Shown: piece by piece, positions 1 through 7,730 of the stretch
How the letters are laid out: every line of letters starts with the position of its first letter
How positions within the stretch are numbered: the stretch's first letter is position 1
Assembly (NCBI GenBank): GCA_039024435.1
Contig: JBCCQH010000141.1
Span: 1-15,946, forward strand
DNA from: JBCCQH01 sp039024435
GTDB lineage: Bacteria > Bacteroidota > Bacteroidia > J057 > JADKCL01
Direction of reading: 5' to 3'
Length of the DNA stretch: 15,946 nt
Position numbers and translations under genes: made by a program
The notes under the pieces: generated by a model
Databases searched by the model: none
Seen by the model: the letters and a program-made list of their open reading frames with translations, nothing else
Told to the model about the DNA's origin: nothing

Positions 1-312
1 GTCGGGGTAAACGACGGAGAAGAAAAAAATGTCGGAGTAAATGTCGGGGTAAACGACGGAGAAGAAAAAAATGTCGGAGTAAATGTCGGTGTAAACGACG
101 GAGAAGAAAAAAATGTCGGGGTAAACGACGGAGAAGAAAAAAATGTCGGAGTAAATGTCGGGGTAAACGACGGAGAAGAAAAAAATGTCGGGGTAAATGT
201 CGGGGTAAACGACGGAGAAGAAAAAAATGTCGGGATAAATGTCGGTGTAAGCGACGGAGAAGAAAAAAATGTCGGGGTAAATGTCGGGGTAAACGACGGA
301 GAAGAAGACAAC
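1..312 (+). repeat. In-frame 30/12-bp tandem repeat array
   Basis: Eight copies of a 30-bp unit (VGVNDGEEKN) are interleaved with six copies of a 12-bp unit (VGVN). The 30-bp units start at 1, 43, 85, 115, 157, 199, 241 and 283. The 12-bp units start at 31, 73, 145, 187, 229 and 271. The 30-bp units at 85 and 115 are adjacent with no 12-bp unit between them. Copies differ by only one or two bases, and most 30-bp units end with a run of seven A. The last unit (283-312) degenerates to end in GAC AAC. All units are multiples of 3, so copy-number change keeps the reading frame. The array continues out of the left edge. Confidence 0.95.
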
Positions 313-636
313 TTTGAAAAAAGGGAGGAGAAATTACCCGAAACGCTTCTCAGTCAACTCGTCGATGTATTTGCAGATCAGGCCATCGCTGAAAGCGGGG
401 CCGACCGCGCTTCCCGCAACGTCCGGGAAAAACTGGTCCAGATTGTTGCCATCCTCTCGCGCCAGGAAGGCCGCAATTCAGATGATTTAAATCAAGAATT
501 CCAGAAATCTACCCGCACCATTGAGCGCTACCTAAAACTCCTCAAAGACTACGGAGCCATCGAATTTCAAGGGCCACCCAAGTCGGGCGGTTATTACCTT
601 ACCGCCGAATTCAAAGCGGGCTTGCCCCGCGAATGA
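1..636 (+). CDS. C-terminal part of a repeat-bearing protein with winged-helix tail (5' end outside window)
   Basis: Frame 1 is open from the first base to TGA at 634-636, giving 211 residues with no in-frame ATG, so the start lies upstream of the window. Residues 1-104 are a low-complexity tandem array of VGVNDGEEKN and VGVN units. The remainder (from about residue 105) looks helical and ends in a helix-turn-helix-like segment (STRTIERYLKLLKDYGAIEF) followed by a wing-like GPPKSGGYYLT. From memory, VGVN repeats placed before a tail ending in GGY are seen in bacterial AlbA_2-type putative regulators (RecG-like C-terminus) and in some Fic proteins. The N-terminal domain that would decide between them is missing here. 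DNA binding and regulation are therefore inference. The glycosyltransferase gene starts 6 nt downstream, so read-through into it is possible. Confidence 0.7.
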   Translation, partial: VGVNDGEEKNVGVNVGVNDGEEKNVGVNVGVNDGEEKNVGVNDGEEKNVGVNVGVNDGEEKNVGVNVGVNDGEEKNVGINVGVSDGEEKNVGVNVGVNDGEEDNFEKREEKLPETLLSQLVDVFADQAIAESGADRASRNVREKLVQIVAILSRQEGRNSDDLNQEFQKSTRTIERYLKLLKDYGAIEFQGPPKSGGYYLTAEFKAGLPRE

Positions 637-642
637 GCCCCC

Positions 643-2535
643 ATGCGCACCTACGACGCCATTTACACCTCACTCAAAGCAATCTCCTATTTGCTGGTCG
701 CAGGTGTGGTGGGCTTTTTCCTCTACCGCCTGCTCGGGACCGCATGGCTCAGCGACGATGCCTACATCACCTACCGGACCGTCGACAATGCCCTCAACGG
801 CTACGGACTCCGCTACAATCCGGGGGAACGGGTCCAAACCTTTACCCATCCGCTCTGGATGTTGCTCCACCTCCCGGTGCGCGTCCTGCTCCCAAACATG
901 TACCTGACCGGGATCCTGGTCGCGCTGGGCACTAGCCTGGCCGCATTGGGGGTAGCGATCATCCGCCAGCCCCGGGGACAGGCCGGATTGATCTTTCTCT
1001 TGATGCTCGGCGTGGCCTCGCCCGCCTTCCTGGACTATTCCACCTCCGGGCTCGAGAATCCACTGACCCACTTGCTGTTGGCGATCTTTGTGGGCCAATG
1101 GCTGGACCGGGAACGCAGCCGCCGACGCCTTTTTCGCCTAGCGCTCATCGCAGGGCTCCTGCTCTTGAATCGCATGGACACAATCCTGCTGGTGGGACCG
1201 GCGCTGGCCTTAGAATGCTGGCAGATGCGCAGTTGGCGGCACCTGCGGACGGTGTTGCTGGGCCTCGCACCGTTTTTGCTCTGGGAAATCTTTGCGCTGC
1301 TCTACTACGGATTTCCCTTTCCGAACACCGCCTACGCCAAGCTGAATGTGGGCTTTTCCCGGCTGGAAATGCTCACTCAGGGGGGCTGGTACTTCTACAA
1401 TGCGCTGCGGTCCGATCCGGTAGCCCTGCTCGGGATCGGGGCGGGGCTGATCTTGCCCCTGGGGTTGCGGTGGCGGCGCGCCTATCCCCTGGTCGGGGGA
1501 GGGGCGCTCTACCTGCTGTACATTGTGTGGATCGGGGGCGATTTCATGAGCGGGCGCTTTTTCACCGCCCCTTTTTTCCTAGCGCTCTTGGTACTGCTGC
1601 GGTTGGACCGGAAGCGGGTCAGCACGACGGGCCTTTTCCTGGGGATCGGAGGGCCGGCCCTGCTGCTGTTTTACCTGGTGGGGCGCCCCGATCTGCCCCA
1701 AGGGCTGATCGATGACCACGGCATCGCCAATGAGCGGGCCTATTATTTTTCGGGAACGGGCCTTCGCTACTACGATCCCGATGCCGAATTGTGGCCCAAT
1801 TTTCGCTGGGGGGAAACCGGCCGGAGACTCAAAGAATCGGCGGACAGCATTCACCTGAGCCAAAACATGGGCTTTGCCGGCTACTTTGCCGGACCGCAAA
1901 AGCACTTGGTCGACCGCCTTGCACTGACCGACCCCCTGCTGGCGCGGATTCCCAACCGCTACATGCCCGATTGGCGGCCGGGCCATTTTGAGCGGATGCT
2001 GCCGCCGGGCTACCTCGCGACCCTGAAATCGGGCACCAACCAACTCGCAGATCCGGCGCTTGAGGAATTGTACGACGACTTGAAACGGGTCACCCAGGGG
2101 CCATTGTGGAGCGGGGAGCGGCTGCAAGCCATTTTCAAGCTGAACTTCAAGGACTACGGCGTGGATCGGGCACACTATTTTCTGCCGGTTACGCAGGAAA
2201 TCGACCTCTCAACCGTGGCCGCTTACCAAGCCGAGCGGCCCCATCGAACTCTGGCGGTAGATGCCGGTGTGCGCATTGCCCTGGAAAAATGGGATGGGTG
2301 GAACGCCATTCAGCTCGCAGTGAGCTCGCCGGAACGCTACGTGGTCGTACTGCGGTCACGGGGGCAGATTGTATTTTCCCAAGAAATCATACTGGACGAA
2401 AAAGCCACTCCAGTGCGCACTACGCTGGAACTTCCACCCCAACTAGCGGACCGGGCGCCCGATGAAATTCTGCTCTATCCCCTTACCCACTGGCGCTCGG
2501 CAGGACTGTTCGAACTAAAAATGGTGCATTTCTAA
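643..2535 (+). CDS. GT-C fold membrane glycosyltransferase, AftB-like
   Basis: This 630-residue polytopic membrane protein has a large C-terminal soluble part. TM1 spans about residues 13-34 and is followed by an acidic pair in the first outer loop (SDDAYITYR, 37-45) and by LRYNPGERVQTFTHPLW (56-72). Further motifs are PFPNTAYAK (225-233), GGDFMSGRF (298-306) and VDRLALTDP (423-431). This motif set is what I know from the AftB-like arabinofuranosyltransferase/GT-C family, which uses polyprenyl-phosphate sugar donors on the outer face of the membrane. The Asp pair at 38-39 is the expected catalytic site. Actinobacterial members add arabinose to cell-wall arabinan; the donor and acceptor here are unknown. 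The ATG at 643 lies 6 nt after the upstream stop, with no Shine-Dalgarno sequence. The gene ends exactly at the left edge of the MITE-like repeat, whose hairpin probably terminates it. Confidence 0.8.
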   Translation: MRTYDAIYTSLKAISYLLVAGVVGFFLYRLLGTAWLSDDAYITYRTVDNALNGYGLRYNPGERVQTFTHPLWMLLHLPVRVLLPNMYLTGILVALGTSLAALGVAIIRQPRGQAGLIFLLMLGVASPAFLDYSTSGLENPLTHLLLAIFVGQWLDRERSRRRLFRLALIAGLLLLNRMDTILLVGPALALECWQMRSWRHLRTVLLGLAPFLLWEIFALLYYGFPFPNTAYAKLNVGFSRLEMLTQGGWYFYNALRSDPVALLGIGAGLILPLGLRWRRAYPLVGGGALYLLYIVWIGGDFMSGRFFTAPFFLALLVLLRLDRKRVSTTGLFLGIGGPALLLFYLVGRPDLPQGLIDDHGIANERAYYFSGTGLRYYDPDAELWPNFRWGETGRRLKESADSIHLSQNMGFAGYFAGPQKHLVDRLALTDPLLARIPNRYMPDWRPGHFERMLPPGYLATLKSGTNQLADPALEELYDDLKRVTQGPLWSGERLQAIFKLNFKDYGVDRAHYFLPVTQEIDLSTVAAYQAERPHRTLAVDAGVRIALEKWDGWNAIQLAVSSPERYVVVLRSRGQIVFSQEIILDEKATPVRTTLELPPQLADRAPDEILLYPLTHWRSAGLFELKMVHF

Positions 2536-2697
2536 GAGGCTGTTTAAAATTGGATTTTGAAATCTGCTATCGCAGATTTTTTTGTCTCTCAAAGCTCATT
2601 TTGGAGTCCCTAGCCAAAGCTATGGGCGAGAAAATAGCGGAAGAGAGGCGGAAAAAGATGCCATAGCAAAATCACCGGATTAAATTTAAACCGCCGC
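2536..2697. mobile_element. MITE-like element, copy 1 (162 bp)
   Basis: The left end GAGGCTGTTTAAA (2536-2548) and right end TTTAAACCGCCGC (2685-2697) are inverted repeats matching at 11 of 13 positions. They are flanked by TAA on both sides (2533-2535, which is also the stop codon of the glycosyltransferase, and 2698-2700). This is consistent with a 3-bp target duplication. There is no coding capacity. The interior contains two hairpins: AAATCTGC/GCAGATTT at 2560-2579, and an imperfect CCTAGC/GCTATGG stem. A 109-nt core (2565-2673) is repeated without gaps, reverse-complemented, at 15836-15944 with about 5 differences by eye. The TNA-type duplication would fit a non-autonomous derivative of an IS5-family element, but no transposase is present to confirm that. 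Confidence 0.75.
2560..2583 (+). terminator. Rho-independent terminator-like hairpin after the glycosyltransferase gene
   Basis: An 8-bp perfect stem AAATCTGC/GCAGATTT with loop TATC is followed by further T residues (seven T in a row to 2583). It starts 25 nt after the stop codon of the glycosyltransferase gene. It lies inside the repeat element, so the element may have donated the terminator. The stem is AT-rich, so strength is uncertain. Confidence 0.55.
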
Positions 2698-2703
2698 TAA
2701 AGG

Positions 2704-3798
2704 CTAAACCCAATCTTCGCCGAAGCGCTTGCGGACATCGGCCACGACACCTTTGATGCCTTGCTCATTTTCTTTCTTGCAAATGAGCAATACGTCACCG
2801 GTGTCTACCACGATGAAATCATTCAGGCCGTTGAGCACCACCAATTTGCCCTGGTCCGCCATGCGCACGAGGTTGCTGGTAGAATCGTAGACGACCACGT
2901 TGCCGGAGACCGCATTGCCGAGGTAATCCTGGTCCACGTGCTCGTAAACCGAGCCCCAGGTGCCCAGATCGCTCCAGTCAAAGGAAGCTGGAATCACGTA
3001 AATGTTCTCCGATTGGGCCTTTTCCATGACCCCGGTGTCAATCGAATCGTTGCGGCAACGGGAATAAGCATCTTCGATGGCCGCAGCTTCTTCATCGGTA
3101 TCGAGGCGCCGGTGGATCCCTTCAAAGATGTCGTACAAGTCGGGCATGTAGGCTTCAAAAGCGGACAGGATGGTCGGCAAGGAAAAGATGAACATCCCAC
3201 TGTTCCAGAGGAAGTCCCCACTGTTGAGGAAGGTTTTGGCCATTTCCAGGTCCGGCTTCTCGGTAAAGGTCTTCACCTGGAAATAGGGGGGGTTGTCGCC
3301 TTCTTCGGGTTCGTGGAACTGAATGTAGCCGTATCCGGTGTCGGGACGGGTCGGGGGAATGCCCAGAGTGATGATGACCGGCTCTTTGCTGGCTTCGTCC
3401 AGGCCCAACTCGACGTCTTTGCGGAATTTTTCCGTATTGAGAATGAGATAGTCGCTGCCGGCGACCAGGACATTGGCCTGGGGGTTGCGCTGGCGGATCT
3501 TGAAGGAAGCGTAGGCGATACAGGGAGCAGTATTGCGGCCGACTGGCTCCAGCAGGATTTCCGAGTCCTGGACTTCCGGCAATTGGGTTTTGACCAGGTC
3601 ACGGTAGCGGCGGTGAGTGACGATGAGGATGTTTTCCCGGGGAATGTACTCCAAAAAGCGCTCGTAAGTCATGCGAATCATCGACTTCCCGGTGCCCAAA
3701 ATATCGTGGAATTGCTTGGGGTAGCTGCTGCGGCTCATGGGCCAGAAGCGACTCCCGATTCCGCCCGCCATTATGATCACAAAATCATTCTTTCTCAT
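2704..3798 (-). CDS. manC: Mannose-1-phosphate guanylyltransferase
   Basis: This enzyme makes GDP-mannose from mannose-1-phosphate and GTP in the cytoplasm, supplying mannose, fucose and related sugars for surface glycans. The 364-residue protein has the nucleotidyltransferase signature GGIGSRFWPMSR (12-23) followed by YPKQF (26-30). Other diagnostic motifs are EPVGRNTAPCIA (84-95), SDYLI (115-119, where SDHLI is usual), FTEKP (178-182), WNSGMFIF (198-205), DTGVMEKA (254-261) and FDWSDLGTWGS (273-283). There is no C-terminal phosphomannose isomerase domain, and the length fits the short single-domain type common in Bacteroidota. The ATG at 3796-3798 (complement) has no Shine-Dalgarno sequence. 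The stop is TAG, just inside the right flank of the MITE-like element. It is divergent from recQ. The reaction is certain at family level; the symbol is by homology. Confidence 0.93.
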   Translation of the reverse strand: MRKNDFVIIMAGGIGSRFWPMSRSSYPKQFHDILGTGKSMIRMTYERFLEYIPRENILIVTHRRYRDLVKTQLPEVQDSEILLEPVGRNTAPCIAYASFKIRQRNPQANVLVAGSDYLILNTEKFRKDVELGLDEASKEPVIITLGIPPTRPDTGYGYIQFHEPEEGDNPPYFQVKTFTEKPDLEMAKTFLNSGDFLWNSGMFIFSLPTILSAFEAYMPDLYDIFEGIHRRLDTDEEAAAIEDAYSRCRNDSIDTGVMEKAQSENIYVIPASFDWSDLGTWGSVYEHVDQDYLGNAVSGNVVVYDSTSNLVRMADQGKLVVLNGLNDFIVVDTGDVLLICKKENEQGIKGVVADVRKRFGEDWV

Positions 3799-4070
3799 GT
3801 TGTTTCCAGTGTTGTGGTGTACGGGAAGGTTCCCGATGTTGGTATGAGGTTCTGGCAGTCCCCCAGAAGTCCGGTCAGGTTTCCGCCCCGAAATGGGGCG
3901 CAGGGCCGGAAAGGGCGAGGCCGGTCGGGCCCACTGCCAAATGAAACAAATGAACCGGTAGCACGTTCAAGGTATGCGTTGGGCGGTTTCGGAATGCATG
4001 CATTGGAAGGGGCATTCCGGTATCGCGTCCCAGCTTGACAAAGGCGATCTCAACCGCGGTCAAACCACGC

Positions 4071-4091
4071 AAAAAACGCCAAAATCGGCGT
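4071..4091 (-). terminator. Terminator- or attenuator-like hairpin in the manC leader
   Basis: Read on the minus strand, ACGCC, loop GATTTT, GGCGT is followed by a T run (complement of A4071-4076). The stem is only 5 bp. It lies between the candidate manC -7 box and manC, so it could prematurely end leader transcripts. It could equally be chance. Confidence 0.3.
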
Positions 4092-4100
4092 CTCAATGCG

Positions 4101-4108
4101 CAAAAATA
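4101..4108 (-). promoter_or_regulatory. Candidate Bacteroidota -7 box (TATTTTTG) for manC
   Basis: The complement of 4101-4108 reads TATTTTTG, an exact match to the TAnnTTTG -7 consensus of Bacteroidota. No TTTG -33 element is seen 19-21 nt upstream, so support is partial. Use of this box would give manC a long leader. Confidence 0.4.
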
Positions 4109-4131
4109 GAACAAAAAAAACTTATTGTTTG

Positions 4132-4154
4132 AGAATATATTCGAAAAATATTCT
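4132..4154. promoter_or_regulatory. Inverted repeat upstream of recQ, candidate operator
   Basis: Perfect 7-bp arms AGAATAT (4132-4138) and ATATTCT (4148-4154) flank a 9-nt spacer containing TTCGAA (4140-4145). Just upstream, TATTGTTTG (4123-4131) resembles the TAnnTTTG box but with one extra base. This is a possible recQ control site; AT-richness makes chance symmetry likelier. Confidence 0.3.
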
Positions 4155-4214
4155 TAATTTAAATCAATTGGATCATTGACCGCCTCCACTGTAAATAATA
4201 CAGCAAGTTCACTT

Positions 4215-6395
4215 ATGAAAGTGGCAGAAACGAAAGATTTAAAGGATTTACTGAAGCAATACTTTGGCTTTAATCAGTTCAGAGGACGGCAAGAAGAAGT
4301 GATCCAACACCTACTGAAGGGCAACGACTGTTTTGTCATCATGCCCACTGGGGCTGGCAAGTCGCTTTGCTATCAGCTTCCCGCGATCGCGATGGAAGGC
4401 ACCGCCCTGGTTATTTCTCCCCTGATTGCCCTGATGAAGAATCAGGTGGACCAATTGCGGGCGTTCGGCATCGAGGCGGGATTTCTCAACAGCAGCATGT
4501 CTCGCGGTGACTATGAAGAGGTCAAGCGCAAGGTCATTGCCCGGGAAATCAAGCTGCTCTACGTCGCTCCTGAGTCGCTGGTCAAAGAGGAATTCATCGA
4601 TTTTCTCAAGCAGGCCAAGGTCTCCTTCGTCGCCATCGATGAAGCCCATTGTATCTCGGAATGGGGCCACGATTTCCGGCCGGAATACCGCCGCATTCGC
4701 GAAATCCTCAACCACATCAACAACGTGCCGATCATCGCGCTGACCGCGACCGCCACGCCCAAGGTACAACTGGACATCCAACTGAACCTCAAAATCCAGG
4801 ACGCCCGGCTGTTCATCACCAGCTTTAACCGGCCCAACCTGTACTACGAGGTCCGCCCCAAAACCGATCCGGTCACCGAGATCATCAAGTTCATCAAAAA
4901 GCGGTACGGAAAATCCGGCATTGTATATTGCCTGAGCCGCCGCAAAGTGGAAGAACTCGCCGAAATCCTCCAGGTCAATGGCATCAATGCGGTGCCTTAC
5001 CATGCAGGTCTGGAATCCAAGCGCCGCACCCAGCACCAAGACATGTTCCTGAATGAAGATTGCCACGTGGTGGTCGCGACCATCGCCTTCGGAATGGGAA
5101 TCGACAAGCCGGACGTGCGCTACGTCATCCATTACGACGTCCCCAAGAGCATTGAAAGTTATTACCAGGAAACGGGCCGGGCCGGACGCGATGGTTTAGA
5201 AGGGGATTGTGTCCTCTTTTACGACTTCAACGACATTGTGAAGCTCGAAAAGTTCATGAAGGACAAACCGGTCAGCGAACGGGAAAGTGGGCGCTTGCTC
5301 CTCTACGAGATGGCCGCGTTTTGCGAATCGGGCATGTGCCGGCGCCAGTTCATGCTGCATTACTTTGGGGAAACCATCAAAGTCGACTGCTGCAATGGCA
5401 TGTGCGACAACTGCCGCTACCCCAAGGAACGTTACGATGGCGGAAAGCACGTCAAGCAATCATTGGCCGTGGCCCGCCAAACCAAAGGCAAGTTCGGTAT
5501 CGACCACATGGTCAAGGTCCTGCGCGGATCCACCAACCAAAAAGTCATGCTCAACGAGCACAATCAACTCCCAATCTTTGGCCGCGGAAGCGAGCAAAGC
5601 GAAAAAGAATGGAAGTCGATTTTTGCCCAAGTTCTGGTGCAGGGCTTCTTGGACAAGGACATCGACGACTACGGGGTCGTGCGCCTCAGCCCCGAAGGCG
5701 AAGCGTGGAGCAAGGATCCCCAGCCGATTGAACTGCTGAAATACCGCGACTACGCCGAAATCGAACGGCAACGCGAGCAAGACAAAACCGAGCAGTTCAA
5801 CACTTTTGATGAGGTGCTGTTCGACAAACTGAAAAAGCTGCGCAAGCTGATCGCCAAGGAAAAAGAAGTCCCGCCCTACGTGGTGTTCCAGGATCCGTCC
5901 CTCGAAGACATGGCCACGAAGTTCCCAATCTCCATTGCCGAATTTCAGAACATCGTCGGCGTGGGCCGGGGCAAAGCGGAAAAATTCGCTGGTCCCTTCA
6001 TGGAAGTAATCCGGGTCCACGTGGAGGAGAACGGCATCGAGCGGCCCGAAGCGGTCATCGTAAAAAAAGCCGGCAAGCGGTCCATGAACAAACTCTTCTT
6101 CATCCAGCACGTCGACCGGAAGACGCCACTCAATGAGATTGCGCGCCTGAAAAACATCTCCTTTGGCGAGTTGCTGACCGATCTCGAGCACATCATTTAT
6201 TCCGGCACCCGGCTGAATCTGGATTACTACATCCGCCGGGAAATGGACGATGACGCGGTGGAGGACATCTTCGATTATTTCATGCACGCGGACAGCGACG
6301 ACCTGGACGCGGCAGAAAACGAACTCGGGAGCGATTATTCCCGAGAAGAAATCCAGTTGGTCCGGGCGAAATTCATCGCCGAAGTCGCGAATTGA
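4215..6395 (+). CDS. recQ: ATP-dependent DNA helicase RecQ
   Basis: RecQ is a 3'-5' DNA helicase acting in recombination and replication-fork repair. From the ATG at 4215 the protein has 726 residues. An in-frame TTG at 4176 would add 13, but the ATG places the conserved LKQYFGF about 13 residues from the N-terminus, as I expect for the family. Visible motifs are Walker A MPTGAGKS (43-50), the DEAH box in AIDEAHCISEWGHDFRPE (140-157), TATATP (177-182) and motif VI QETGRAGRDG (318-327). The zinc-binding cysteines lie in CESGMC and CCNGMCDNC (370-400). An RQC winged-helix region follows, then an HRDC domain (about 530-607). A further C-terminal region of about 115 residues makes it longer than the roughly 610-residue E. 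coli protein. The serine hydrolase gene follows within 13 nt if its TTG start is right. Confidence 0.95.
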   Translation: MKVAETKDLKDLLKQYFGFNQFRGRQEEVIQHLLKGNDCFVIMPTGAGKSLCYQLPAIAMEGTALVISPLIALMKNQVDQLRAFGIEAGFLNSSMSRGDYEEVKRKVIAREIKLLYVAPESLVKEEFIDFLKQAKVSFVAIDEAHCISEWGHDFRPEYRRIREILNHINNVPIIALTATATPKVQLDIQLNLKIQDARLFITSFNRPNLYYEVRPKTDPVTEIIKFIKKRYGKSGIVYCLSRRKVEELAEILQVNGINAVPYHAGLESKRRTQHQDMFLNEDCHVVVATIAFGMGIDKPDVRYVIHYDVPKSIESYYQETGRAGRDGLEGDCVLFYDFNDIVKLEKFMKDKPVSERESGRLLLYEMAAFCESGMCRRQFMLHYFGETIKVDCCNGMCDNCRYPKERYDGGKHVKQSLAVARQTKGKFGIDHMVKVLRGSTNQKVMLNEHNQLPIFGRGSEQSEKEWKSIFAQVLVQGFLDKDIDDYGVVRLSPEGEAWSKDPQPIELLKYRDYAEIERQREQDKTEQFNTFDEVLFDKLKKLRKLIAKEKEVPPYVVFQDPSLEDMATKFPISIAEFQNIVGVGRGKAEKFAGPFMEVIRVHVEENGIERPEAVIVKKAGKRSMNKLFFIQHVDRKTPLNEIARLKNISFGELLTDLEHIIYSGTRLNLDYYIRREMDDDAVEDIFDYFMHADSDDLDAAENELGSDYSREEIQLVRAKFIAEVAN

Positions 6396-6408
6396 TTCTC
6401 TGTCTGAT

Positions 6409-7650
6409 TTGTCGATTTCCCCTCCAATATTCCGACCGACCGGTGCCGCATCCGCCGGAGGAAAGCGCCGAGTCCTATTGGGGCTTTTGGGGCTCATTTG
6501 GCTGCTGGGCAGTGTGCGCCTGGCCGCGCAGACCGGAGGCACCGTGGCCGACTCCGTATCGACCTTCCTGATCGAAGAAAACCTCGCCCCGTTTTTGGGC
6601 TTTGGCTGCTCGGTGGTGCAAAAAAACGAACCGGACTTCAGCTTTAGCCACGGCTACACCACCAATGAGGAAAAATACGCCTGGTCCGACTCCACCCTCT
6701 TCAATCTGGGTTCGGTTTCAAAGCTATTTACCGCCATCGCCATCGTAAAGCTCGCCTACGAGGGCATCCTGAAGCTCGACGATCCGGTATATTACCATTT
6801 TCCCGAGTTCCTGGATGTGCAGGGCAAAAACCGCCTTGCCCCCGAAGTCACCTTGCTGGACCTGTTGCAGCACCAGTCCGGCATCACCCAAAGCATGGAA
6901 CACCTCTTTCCGGAAAAGTTCGCTAAAGAAGCCCTGACCAACGAGGAAGAATTCTACGAAAATACCTTCAATTACCGCGCCTTTCTGAGTCCCAGTGACT
7001 TTCGGGAGCGGTTTCTTCTCTACGGACGCATCGACAAGGCACCCCATCGCAAGTACCACTACTCAAATCTCAACTACGTGCTGCTCGGATACATCTTACA
7101 GGAAGTCATGGGGCTGAATCTCGGCGAATTTGTCACAAACAAGATCCTCGTTCCGCTCGGCATGGAGGATTCTCACTACTACCAAACCCCGGACTCCATG
7201 CTGGACCGCCTGGCTTGGGGATACTACCGGCTCACTGACGGCAGCTACTTGAATGTCCACGAAAACGAGGTGGAAAGCCCCGCGCCGACTGGCGATGGGG
7301 GCATCAAAACCAGTATGCGGGACATGCGCAAATTCATGAAGTTCTTGCTGGGCAACCACAAGGAGGTCGCCTACGATTCGGTGTTGCCGCGCACCGCGCT
7401 CTTATCGATGATCGCTCCACAGGTCAAAGGGCCGGACAAAAACACCTGGGTCGGACTGGGATTTCACAATTTACAGCCTTTCAACTTCAGCGGTCACGCT
7501 GGCTCCTGGGACGGTTTCTTGTCCATTTTGTACTACCATCCGGAATCTCACAGCGCCATATTCCTGGTCACCAACCGGGAAGACAATGATCTGTTCCGTT
7601 TTTTTCGGATTTATGCCGCCTACGCCATGCTCTTTCGGGAGTACGAGTAG
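6409..7650 (+). CDS. Secreted serine hydrolase, beta-lactamase/class C penicillin-binding fold
   Basis: The protein has 413 residues if translation starts at the TTG at 6409. This start leaves a good signal peptide: basic GGKRR (17-21), hydrophobic VLLGLLGLIWLLG (22-34) and a cleavage region near LAAQ. No ATG lies in a sensible place; the only in-frame upstream ATG (6250) is buried in recQ. The serine-hydrolase triad motifs are present: SVSK (102-105, nucleophile Ser and Lys), YSN (218-220) and HAG (363-365, in place of KTG). This matches the PF00144 family, which includes esterases, D-aminopeptidases, carboxypeptidases and beta-lactamases. The substrate cannot be told, and resistance should not be assumed. 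The product is probably periplasmic. The gene lies just after recQ and could be co-transcribed, though the functions are unrelated. Confidence 0.85.
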   Translation: MSISPPIFRPTGAASAGGKRRVLLGLLGLIWLLGSVRLAAQTGGTVADSVSTFLIEENLAPFLGFGCSVVQKNEPDFSFSHGYTTNEEKYAWSDSTLFNLGSVSKLFTAIAIVKLAYEGILKLDDPVYYHFPEFLDVQGKNRLAPEVTLLDLLQHQSGITQSMEHLFPEKFAKEALTNEEEFYENTFNYRAFLSPSDFRERFLLYGRIDKAPHRKYHYSNLNYVLLGYILQEVMGLNLGEFVTNKILVPLGMEDSHYYQTPDSMLDRLAWGYYRLTDGSYLNVHENEVESPAPTGDGGIKTSMRDMRKFMKFLLGNHKEVAYDSVLPRTALLSMIAPQVKGPDKNTWVGLGFHNLQPFNFSGHAGSWDGFLSILYYHPESHSAIFLVTNREDNDLFRFFRIYAAYAMLFREYE

Positions 7651-7730
7651 CATTTTCTCCCCCATCGGGAACCACAATCCGGAAACCGCCGACGAAATTT
7701 CCATTTTCCCGCCTGAGCGCCAATATTTTA

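Larger units (their letters stand above)
3799..4214. other. Divergent intergenic region between manC and recQ
   Basis: These 416 nt hold no convincing gene. The manC-proximal part is GC-rich and contains a 6-bp hairpin CGCCCC/GGGGCG (3884-3900). The recQ-proximal part (about 4100-4170) is very AT-rich. It holds a minus-strand TATTTTTG box (4101-4108), a terminator-like hairpin on the minus strand (4071-4091), and a 7-bp inverted repeat AGAATAT/ATATTCT (4132-4138 and 4148-4154) centred near TTCGAA. If the minus-strand box drives manC, its leader would be close to 300 nt. A TTG-started 79-codon minus ORF in this region overlaps that promoter box and is not credible. Confidence 0.6.

Noticed and set aside
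1..312. Array of short repeats resembling a CRISPR
   Set aside because: There are no unique spacers; units of 30 and 12 bp abut directly and all keep one open reading frame.
2761..4038. Long plus-strand ORF of 425 codons
   Set aside because: It is the antisense shadow of manC, which has all family motifs on the minus strand.
3875..4114. Minus-strand ORF of 79 codons in the manC-recQ gap
   Set aside because: It starts with TTG upstream of and across a likely -7 promoter box, and has no motif or ribosome site.
5460..6542. Minus-strand ORF of 360 codons
   Set aside because: Antisense shadow of recQ and the start of the serine hydrolase; no recognisable domain.
6409..7650. Calling the serine hydrolase a beta-lactamase resistance gene
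   Set aside because: Only the shared fold motifs SxxK, YxN and HxG are visible; the family includes many esterases and peptidases.
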